Shown piece by piece: positions 58,401-64,000 of a stretch of DNA of 64,000 bases. Each line of letters opens with the position of its first letter. Position 1 is the first letter of the stretch. The position numbers were made by a program, and so were the translations under genes. Origin of the DNA: Cyanomargarita calcarea GSE-NOS-MK-12-04C (lineage in GTDB: Bacteria; Cyanobacteriota; Cyanobacteriia; Cyanobacteriales; Nostocaceae); the NCBI GenBank assembly GCA_019359595.1, contig JAHHGZ010000017.1:1-64000 (forward strand), in the 5' to 3' direction. The notes beneath the pieces are model-generated. The model searched no databases, was not told the DNA's origin, and saw only the letters and a program-made list of their open reading frames with translations.

Positions 58401-58751
58401 TAGCGGTTCGAGTTGATAGGCTTTAACTTCAATCCCTGCACGGTAAGGGGCTTGAAATAATTTCGGATTCGTCGAAGTAACGCAGTTCCAACGTAAAGTG
58501 TGGAGGTAGGCAGAAAACAAGCGAGGATTATCAAAACCTCGATTAACAATACATTCCCACGAAGTTTTCTCAACAACTTTGGCATCAACTTCACGTTCCC
58601 AGAGAACTTCTAACTGTTCCCCCAACGCATCATCTTCCAGGCAGGAAAGGTGAACTAAAGTATCTTCCTCGACAGATGGTGTTGATACTACATTTTCTAC
58701 GAGATATTGCCTAGACCTAACACGCACAATTTGACCAGCATCAACATTCAT
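55500..58751 (-). CDS. drmD: DISARM class 1 SNF2-like helicase DrmD
   Basis: 1083-residue SNF2/SWI2-type superfamily 2 ATPase that marks class 1 DISARM. Motif I ADDVGLGKTIEAGLI is near residue 134, motif II LILDEAHNA near 240, motif III LFLSATPHNGH near 275, and motifs V-VI ATDAAREGVNLQ and SRMEQRNGRIDR near 590-625. A long helical C-terminal region ends the protein. Start ATG at 58751. Between the two ATPase lobes, residues about 414-438 (SLPTPNSSLPTPNSSLLTHN and following) are encoded by a heptamer tandem repeat, a non-native insertion. It is the first DISARM gene on the minus strand, 234 bp upstream of drmMI. Confidence 0.88.
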   Translation of the reverse strand: MNVDAGQIVRVRSRQYLVENVVSTPSVEEDTLVHLSCLEDDALGEQLEVLWEREVDAKVVEKTSWECIVNRGFDNPRLFSAYLHTLRWNCVTSTNPKLFQAPYRAGIEVKAYQLEPLRKALLMPRVALFIADDVGLGKTIEAGLILREMLMRQKVRRVVISCPPSVVRQWQEEMESRFGLTFIIFDREFVGSRRQERGYGINPWTTHTRFIISHALLRDETYAAPLRDWLGDFAASSMLILDEAHNAAPASGSKYAVDSQLTRTVRDIAPRFEHKLFLSATPHNGHSNSFAALLEILDPQRFCRGVPVRDRSILDTVMVRRLKQDLREIGEEFPERKVIQIAIANLPVDAPELKLSRLLQEYRSLREERLRDASKSTQNTAMLVITSLQKRLLSSIEAFARTLKVHRTAIEKQNSLPTPNSSLPTPNSSLLTHNSSLLIESPGADDERAELSEEEVQREDDAQVTVATKQATTVGLSARELEVLEAITDVANQSRYLADPRVEKLLSWIKANLCPDLGQANATWLDKRVIIFTEYTDTKRYLQQQLQAAIAGSHREHERIDVFHGGIGEERREAIKNAFNADPLRHPLRILIATDAAREGVNLQNNCADLFHFDVPWNPSRMEQRNGRIDRKLQRAKEVCCYYFVLPQRVEDRVLDVLVNKTKTIQKELGSLSPVVEKNLSRLLEKGIWHHQESNIRESIEKAELPHVQVISEELEESRLRREDLTKQNTLLQEMLKTSRDWLGLDDHHFREAISASLEILGVTPLTPVDTDEACQEKSTARWTLPPLDQRADHTWANTFDTLRSPRPKGQKPWEWRRESPIRPVVFRDPGSLDGDVVHLHLEHRVVQRLLSRFLAQGFLHDELTRACVCLTDDPMPKVIALGRLSVYGQGASRLHDEVIAVAAEWIDPAARGRKKLQPLNEGEKDNVLQLLEASLGSPRLQKVTETVKGLLKNNATQDIADLIPHLQRRANALAERAEKELVKRGQKEAAEMKKILEQQQQSILQHKKDIEDKQKQPKQLSFLPTEDDEKYQLDADRRHWEKRLKALDEEIISEPARIEASYQVKAVRVEPVGLVYLWSVSG
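57437..57510. repeat. Heptamer repeat array inside drmD
   Basis: About ten GAGTTGG/GAGTGAG/GAGTTAG units. Three units make 21 bp, so the array encodes a seven-residue peptide repeat (LPTPNSS) and keeps the frame. Confidence 0.9.
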
Positions 58752-59773
58752 CCTGATACCCTCTCTCAGTTAATTTAGATACCTCCTCTCGACCAAGCAC
58801 CACTCGATAGCTAGAAACTTTTTCGGAAAAAATTTGCAACCGAAAATACCTGCCAAGTAATTACTTGCAGATGTGAGCCGCGATCTAGTTAAATCGCTTT
58901 AAAGGTAAAATTATTACCCTGCCTTTAAAAAGTCGTCATTAGTTTGAAATTATACTTACAACAGTCTAGATTAGCTTATGACTAAGTATAGAAATATGCT
59001 ATGTAGAGTATGTATCTTTAATAATACACAGTATTAAATTGAACAGCACGGTTAGCCATCAGCGACTAAAAATAGTTAGTTGAAAAGCGTAAGATTGGTA
59101 ATCTTATCAGTTTAAAGTTAACATTTAGATTTCTATGCGCCTTCAGTAATACCACTTAGGCATACTATTCATCAATACTAGCCATGCTCAGGATAAAAAA
59201 ATACATTTATCAAATATAGCAATCCTATTTGATTCGTGAAAATCAGATTCAGTCACGACTCCCTGTAGTGCCAATACGGTTCGGTTAAGAGCCGTGAAAT
59301 AAATTACCCTTCAAGATGCCTTCGGCTACATAGCGAGAAGCTGAAACCCATTAAAATGGGTTAAAAAACTCCCCAGTAAGATGACCGCAAAATTTAGCTA
59401 TTAGCCCGTAGGCGAAGCCAGTCCCCTTGGGACTTAGTGTGCCCGCAAGGGCTTAGGTACTTTAGTTCAGGGCGGGATTTTGGGTTTAACCGAACCGTAT
59501 TGCCTGTAGTCCCCCATTGGCAAGGGGGGACGGCGATAGCCGGGGGGTAATTCTATTCACAAATGATTTAGGATTGCTATATGTTATTTTATTGCTTAGA
59601 GGATGTTTTCCAAGTCATGATTGATGTATCAAATATTTTTTACCCCACCCTAACCCTGCCCTTGTAAAGGGGAGGGAACTAAATTTTCCGGGTTCCCCCT
59701 AATGCATCGGGGGATTAAGGGAATGAGCGCTGTTAGACAGCGGTTTATAACCGCTGGCTTCAAAATCTGTAGT
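58752..59773. other. 1.0 kb spacer between drmD and thrS
   Basis: No gene. It carries the upstream region of drmD, a MITE-like element (59270-59503), a CCCCATTGGCAAGGGGGG repeat near 59512, a CCCTAACCCTGCCC GC-rich hairpin at 59643-59680 and a single hairpin of the two-hairpin family at 59731-59759 (CAGCGGTTtatAACCGCTG). Confidence 0.6.
59270..59503. mobile_element. MITE-like element with CAATACGGTTCGGTTAA ends
   Basis: Perfect 17-bp terminal inverted repeats at 59272-59288 and 59486-59502 enclose about 200 bp with no ORF. CCTGTAGT occurs at both borders (59262-59269 and 59503-59510) and may be the target duplication. The interior includes an AACCCATTaaAATGGGTT hairpin. Confidence 0.7.
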
Positions 59774-61627
59774 TTAGAAGTCCTCGAATTTAGCGATCGC
59801 CTCTTTCATCTTGTCCAACACTTCCGCTACAGGTATCGCTCCCAACTCTCCCGAAGCCCTTGTACGGATACTCAAACTATTGGTTTCAAGCTCTTTGGCT
59901 CCCACCACTGCCATCACTGGTATTTTTTCTTTCTCTGCGTTGCGGATAGATTTGCCGAGTCTGTCACCACTGGTATCGACTTCTGCACGGATGCCCAATT
60001 CTCTCATTTTCGCCACAACTTCCTTGGCAAAATCTAACTGCACATCGCTCACAGGTAACAATCTCGCTTGAATCGGTGCCAACCACAAGGGAAAATCACC
60101 CGCATACTCTTCAATCAAAATACCAATCAGCCTTTCTAGGGAACCAAAAGGTGCCCGGTGAATCATCACTGGACGTTTGCGAGAACCATCTTCAGCGACG
60201 TATTCCAAATCAAACCGTTCTTCTGATGGCAAGTTGTAATCTACCTGCACGGTTCCCAACTGCCATTCTCTATCCAAAGCATCCCGGACAATGAAATCTA
60301 GTTTCGGACCATAGAACGCAGCTTCCCCAATACCTTCAAAGTGTTCCATCCCCAAGGTTTCAACGGCTCGACGGATGGCATTTTCAGCTTGATTCCAAGC
60401 TTCATCAGAACCAATGTACTTATCGCTTGTTGGATCTCGGAAACTAAGCCTAGCTTTAAAGCTCTTATCTAGTTTCAGAGTCTTAATCACTGACAAAATC
60501 AAATCTACGACGTTGAGAAATTCGCTGTCTAGCTGTTCTGGTGTGACAAAGATGTGAGCATCATCCTGAGTAAAGCCCCGCACCCGAGTTAATCCCCCCA
60601 ATTCTCCAGATTGTTCGTAGCGATATACTGTACCAAATTCAGCCAAGCGCATCGGTAATTCCCGATAGGAACGCAACTCGCTTTGATATATCTGAATGTG
60701 GAAGGGACAGGTCATCGGTTTTACCACAAAACCGATCTCCTTGGCTGCTGCTTCTTCCGAGTCAGCCATTAGGGGAAACATATCTTCCTTATATTTCTGC
60801 CAATGTCCAGATGTCTTGAATAAATCGACTCTGGCAATATGAGGAGTAACAACTGCTTGATAGCCCCGCTTAACTTGTTCCTGTTTGAGGAAGTCTTCCA
60901 AAAGACTCCGCAACACCGTACCTTTGGGTGTCCACAATGGCAAGCCTGGGCCAACTTGGTCTGAAAAGATAAATAATCCCAGTTCCTTCCCTAGTTTCCG
61001 ATGGTCCCGTCGTTGTGCTTCTTCCTTCCTACGCTTGTACTCTGCAAGTTGTTCTGGTGTCTCCCAAGCAGTTGCGTAAATCCTTTGCAGCTGCGCTTTG
61101 GTTTCGTCTCCACGCCAATATGCACCCGCAACACTTTCTAACTCAATTGCTTTCGGATTGATTTGGCTGGTATTTTCTAAATGAGGACCCGCACACAAAT
61201 CCCACCATTCTTCCCCGAGGTGGTATACGGTGATTGGCTCCTGTTTGATATCCGCTAGTATTTCTAATTTATAAGGTTCGTTAATTTTCTTTACACGATT
61301 CTCAGCTTCTTCTCGGCTGACTTCTTCGCGAATCACTGGCAGTTTGCGATTAATAATCTTCACCATTTCTTTCTGAATGGCTTTCAAATCCTTGTCGGAG
61401 AATGGTTCGGGATTATCAAAATCGTAATAAAACCCGTTTTCTATCCAGGGACCGATTGTGACTTGTGCCTTGGGAAACAGCTTTTGAACAGCCATCGCCA
61501 TTACATGAGAAGCTGTGTGACGAATCTTTTTCAAGTTCTCCGATTCGCTGGTACGGGGTAAATACATTTTTTCAGGTTGTTCTGGCTGTTCTAAAGATGA
61601 TTGTGGCGACATCGGCTGTTGAACCAT
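59774..61627 (-). CDS. thrS: Threonyl-tRNA synthetase
   Basis: Charges tRNA-Thr; cytoplasmic class II synthetase. 617 residues. The N-terminal TGS domain of E. coli ThrRS is absent, as is usual for cyanobacterial enzymes; the protein begins, after a 20-residue Gln/Pro/Glu-rich leader, at the editing domain (IRHTASHVMAMAVQKLFPKA with the HxxxH pattern). Motif 2 region YRYEQSGELGGLTRVRGFTQ is near residue 345, the zinc Cys lies in VKPMTCPFHIQIY near 305, and motif 3 HRAPFGSLERLIGILIEEYAG is near 490. The anticodon-binding domain follows (LAPIQARLLPVSD). ATG at 61627 is the likely start. I see no Zur box upstream, which argues against a zinc-repressed paralogue. Confidence 0.95.
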   Translation of the reverse strand: MVQQPMSPQSSLEQPEQPEKMYLPRTSESENLKKIRHTASHVMAMAVQKLFPKAQVTIGPWIENGFYYDFDNPEPFSDKDLKAIQKEMVKIINRKLPVIREEVSREEAENRVKKINEPYKLEILADIKQEPITVYHLGEEWWDLCAGPHLENTSQINPKAIELESVAGAYWRGDETKAQLQRIYATAWETPEQLAEYKRRKEEAQRRDHRKLGKELGLFIFSDQVGPGLPLWTPKGTVLRSLLEDFLKQEQVKRGYQAVVTPHIARVDLFKTSGHWQKYKEDMFPLMADSEEAAAKEIGFVVKPMTCPFHIQIYQSELRSYRELPMRLAEFGTVYRYEQSGELGGLTRVRGFTQDDAHIFVTPEQLDSEFLNVVDLILSVIKTLKLDKSFKARLSFRDPTSDKYIGSDEAWNQAENAIRRAVETLGMEHFEGIGEAAFYGPKLDFIVRDALDREWQLGTVQVDYNLPSEERFDLEYVAEDGSRKRPVMIHRAPFGSLERLIGILIEEYAGDFPLWLAPIQARLLPVSDVQLDFAKEVVAKMRELGIRAEVDTSGDRLGKSIRNAEKEKIPVMAVVGAKELETNSLSIRTRASGELGAIPVAEVLDKMKEAIAKFEDF

Positions 61628-61641
61628 TGGCGTGTAAAACT

Positions 61642-61683
61642 GGTTAGTGGTTAGGGGGTTAGGAGTTAGGAGTTAGGAGTTAA
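61642..61683. repeat. Heptamer tandem repeat (GTTAGGA family) upstream of thrS
   Basis: Mixed GTTAGTG and GTTAGGA units, about six copies, 14 bp upstream of the thrS start. Confidence 0.8.
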
Positions 61684-61974
61684 CAACTAACAGCCTCTAT
61701 ATTAACGACCCTTGTGTCATGCGATCGCACTCTATTCTGTATGCTTGAATTCCTAATTAAAAATTAAAAATCTACATCTATAGTCATAAATTGATTTTTA
61801 ATACAAGCTAGGGGACAGTCTGCATACCTCTCATGGCAGCTACTACACAAATTTTGTAGCTATTTTTACAGAATTTTATCAAAAAATTACTAAAGAAGGA
61901 TAAAATGAGAATATTAAGAATCGTAAATAACGTTAATATTAGTAAGCAAAGAAGAAATATGCTTTTAAATATCT

Positions 61975-62301
61975 ATGCGAGACTCGAACGTACCAGAACC
62001 AGAGTTGCTGAAGACGGTTTTGCAGCCGTTGTTGGAAGATTTTCAGTATTGGTTCGCGCGATCGCGAGACTTTCTGGAAGCGGAGCAACTCTCATTTATG
62101 AGTAACCAGGAGCAATCTGACCTACTAGCGCGAGTCAAGCATGCCCAAGAAGAAGTGAATACAGCAAAAATGCTGTTTATTGCAACTGAAGCACAAGTTG
62201 GGATTGATATGGCGACCTTAATGCCTTGGCATCAATTGGTAACCGAGTGCTGGAAAGTAGCAATGCGCTTCCGTACTCAACAGACTAATTGGCACCAATA
62301 A
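61975..62301 (+). CDS. DUF2605 protein
   Basis: 108-residue cytoplasmic protein, ATG start, predicted all-helical: LLKTVLQPLLEDFQYWFARS near the N-terminus, a Glu/Ala/Gln-rich helix around DLLARVKHAQEEVNTAKML, and a conserved end with ATEAQVGIDMATLMPWHQLV near residue 70. I recognise the DUF2605 family, which is restricted to cyanobacteria and has no known function. A DUF2973 gene follows on the same strand 216 bp on, a frequent pairing. No membrane segment or catalytic motif is evident. Confidence 0.8.
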   Translation: MRDSNVPEPELLKTVLQPLLEDFQYWFARSRDFLEAEQLSFMSNQEQSDLLARVKHAQEEVNTAKMLFIATEAQVGIDMATLMPWHQLVTECWKVAMRFRTQQTNWHQ

Positions 62302-62517
62302 AACCGCTTGTAAGGGATTTCAATTTATCATTTTAAAAAATAATGTATATTATGCTACCGTATTAATAAGGACGGTTGACAAATTGCTTGAGATATAGGT
62401 AAGCGCATCAAGAAGAATGCGCAATTCACTTTTCTTCATGCGTAGTGCAGCCTTTGCCCTCGCAGTCCAAAAGCGTTAGAGAAACTTTTAATAATCGTTG
62501 TCCTGGAGGAAAACCCA

Positions 62518-62838
62518 ATGTTACACCTGCTTTACATTCTTGCTTTTACAATCCTTGCTTTCATCGCTGTTGGCAATTTAATTCGCAACTTAATCATGTT
62601 TAGCTTTGACAGAGGGACATATCCGGGAGGCTCTTCGCCGATGAATCAAGGCAGTTATCCCTATATGTCATCAAATAAACAGTTTATTCCTCATCCAGAG
62701 TTATTGGATAGCGCCGGCAACATCATTAAAGAGCCGTTGTTGGTGATGCGTTCCATCAACGTTGAAGATGCCCGTCAACAGTTGGATGCCCTTTATGAAG
62801 CTTCTCCAGCAAAAAAAGTTGAAAATCAGGAAGGGTAA
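62518..62838 (+). CDS. DUF2973 small membrane protein
   Basis: 106 residues, ATG start with a CTGGAGGAA ribosome binding site. One N-terminal membrane helix (LLYILAFTILAFIAVGNLI) is followed by a polar domain with conserved HPELLDSAGNIIKEPLLVMR near residue 60 and a helical end (VEDARQQLDALYEAS). It matches DUF2973, found in cyanobacteria beside DUF2605. Function unknown. The tail probably faces the cytoplasm, given the short N-terminus and positive residues after the helix. Confidence 0.82.
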   Translation: MLHLLYILAFTILAFIAVGNLIRNLIMFSFDRGTYPGGSSPMNQGSYPYMSSNKQFIPHPELLDSAGNIIKEPLLVMRSINVEDARQQLDALYEASPAKKVENQEG

Positions 62839-63068
62839 TAAGCAAGTTAGAAGTTAGGAGTTAGGAGTGATGAATTAAGAGGAGCAAAGTAATATCATGT
62901 CTGGTTAATTAACCCTAATTCTTGTAGTTACAATATCGTTCGGGAGGCAAGCCACATGAATTGTAACTACGTTATATTACGCTCATTTAAGCGGACATCA
63001 TATGATGAGTTAAGATCAATCGTTTTTTAACTGAGCATGGAAAATTATGGGTTAGGAGTGCTGAATTT

Positions 63069-63124
63069 TAACTCCTAACTCCTAACTCCTAACTCCTAAC
63101 CCCTAACCCCTAACTCCTAACCCC
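63069..63124. repeat. Heptamer tandem repeat (ACTCCTA)
   Basis: About eight copies of AACTCCT/AACCCCT between the DUF2973 gene and the glycosidase stop. Further units occur at 62842-62870. Confidence 0.9.
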
Positions 63125-63133
63125 GCTCTTAAA

Positions 63134-64000
63134 TTAGGCTTCAATAACGACCCTAAGGTTGCCGCGTTTTTTTGCAACTCTACAAGCTGTCGTACTACCG
63201 GAGCGCTCGAATTCTAAATCGAGGATGGTAGGGCCGACTCGCAAATTGTGCAAAGATAAGCGATTAATCGATTCTGGTAAAGCGGGGTCGATAATTCGCA
63301 AACAGTTATTGGGTGCATCAGGCACTAGATTTACCATCATTTGCAGCAGTTGGAACACACTACCGGTAGCCCAAGCTTGGGGGGTACAAGCTACAGGATA
63401 TTGTACTGGCGCACGGTCACCACTGCGTTCGTAGCCGCAGAAAAGTTCTGGGGGACGGTGATAAGGCTGCTGACTAGTCATGTCGAATAGACCTTGAAAA
63501 AGTTCCAAGGCTTGATCGACTAAACCAAGCGATCGCAAACCCATTGCGATCAAGCTGTTGTCGTGGGGCCAAACCGAACCAATATGGTAACCCATTGGAT
63601 TGTAAGCTGGCGACAAACTACTCAGAGTGCGAATACCCCAACCATTAAACATATCTGGTGCCCGCAACCGCTCTGCTACACTGTAAGCTTTTTCGGGTGC
63701 GAATATACCCAAATGCAGACAGTGACCGGGATTGGACGTAATACTCTCAACTGGCTTGCCCTCTCCATCCAAAGCTAAAGCACAGAAATCTTGGTCTTCC
63801 ATCCAAAAATCTCTGTTGAAGCGTGTTTTCAGATTTCTTGCATCTTCTAACCATCGATCTGCCAAGTCCAAACGCTTCTTCATCTTGGCAATTTCCGCAA
63901 GGCGCATTTTCGCCGCGTAGGTATAAGCTTGTACTTCACAAAGGGTAATTGGACCGTTTGCTAATTCTCCCTTGCGATTCACAATACAGTCGCCAGAATC
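63134..64000 (-). CDS. Glycogen-debranching-type glycoside hydrolase (5' end outside window)
   Basis: Partial gene: the frame stays open to the window edge, and the 289 visible codons are the C-terminal part. The family is the amylo-alpha-1,6-glucosidase/GH63-like (alpha/alpha)6 barrel: GPITLCEVQAYTYAAKMRLA, WLEDARNLKTRFNRDFWMED, WGIRTLSSLSPAYNPMGYHI then GSVWPHDNSLIAMGLRSLGL, and PELFCGYERSGDRAPVQYPV with ACTPQAWATGSV. The GSVWPHDN segment contains catalytic-site residues of the fold. It likely acts on glycogen or trehalose-like glucans; similar genes are called glycogen debranching enzyme in Nostoc. Substrate is not settled by the visible part. Confidence 0.82.
   Translation of the reverse strand, partial: DSGDCIVNRKGELANGPITLCEVQAYTYAAKMRLAEIAKMKKRLDLADRWLEDARNLKTRFNRDFWMEDQDFCALALDGEGKPVESITSNPGHCLHLGIFAPEKAYSVAERLRAPDMFNGWGIRTLSSLSPAYNPMGYHIGSVWPHDNSLIAMGLRSLGLVDQALELFQGLFDMTSQQPYHRPPELFCGYERSGDRAPVQYPVACTPQAWATGSVFQLLQMMVNLVPDAPNNCLRIIDPALPESINRLSLHNLRVGPTILDLEFERSGSTTACRVAKKRGNLRVVIEA

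Noticed and set aside
51258-58751. BREX or type I restriction system
   Set aside because: The methyltransferase and helicase resemble PglX and type I/III helicases, but no PglZ, BrxC or HsdS-like protein is present, while DrmA, DrmB and DrmD signatures are.
61905-62105. 66-codon plus-strand ORF overlapping the DUF2605 gene
   Set aside because: Overlaps the DUF2605 frame and has no family signature; DUF2605 similarity decides.

Overview
The window looks like chromosome of a filamentous, probably heterocyst-forming cyanobacterium (Nostocales). The evidence is the gene content (NdhD, SqdB/SqdX, Ycf35, Ycf46, DUF1400, DUF2605 and DUF2973 proteins, a two-GAF class III adenylate cyclase), very frequent GCGATCGC (HIP1) octamers, and many heptanucleotide short tandem repeats between genes. 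No rRNA, tRNA or CRISPR array was seen.

Layout. 0-9.4 kb is housekeeping on the minus strand: a GT4 glycosyltransferase, an MFS transporter, recO, deoC, ndhD, a coiled-coil protein and thrB, with a decayed antitoxin/TnpB patch near 5.4 kb. 10-16.2 kb holds a large cadherin-repeat surface protein and what looks like a metal/phosphate unit: a CDF transporter, a tiny exported peptide and an alkaline phosphatase. The 1.6 kb after it has no intact gene but two Zur/Fur-like boxes and a decayed coding fragment. 17.8-27.1 kb is a plus-strand run of eight genes with the order and features of a type IV secretion channel: VirB2-, VirB3-, VirB4-, VirB5-, VirB6-, VirB8-, a second VirB8- and VirB10-like. 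No relaxase, coupling protein or VirB11 is present. 27.6-39.7 kb is core cyanobacterial: ycf35, ycf46, a ribbon-helix-helix/zinc-ribbon protein, a lipoprotein, sqdB and sqdX for sulfolipid, a CyaB-type adenylate cyclase, a membrane GTPase and a solitary DNA methyltransferase.

39.9-58.8 kb, all but two small genes on the minus strand, begins with a DUF1400 hydrolase and is then a defence island: a class 1 DISARM locus (drmD, drmMI, drmA, drmB). A 3.5 kb block between drmMI and drmA carries an MNT/HEPN pair, a DUF2887 PD-(D/E)XK protein and a HigBA-type pair whose toxin has an internal stop. No drmC is visible. 59.8-64 kb returns to housekeeping: thrS, DUF2605, DUF2973 and a glycogen-debranching-type glycosidase cut by the window edge.

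Repeats are unusually informative. A two-hairpin repeat whose stems differ between copies but stay paired sits in several DISARM junctions. GC-rich hairpins and heptamer arrays that are normally intergenic also lie inside drmA, drmMI and drmD, always in frame. Two miniature inverted-repeat element families are visible. The strongest leads are the interrupted DISARM locus, the collinear T4SS-like cluster without DNA-processing genes, and the in-frame repeats inside defence genes.
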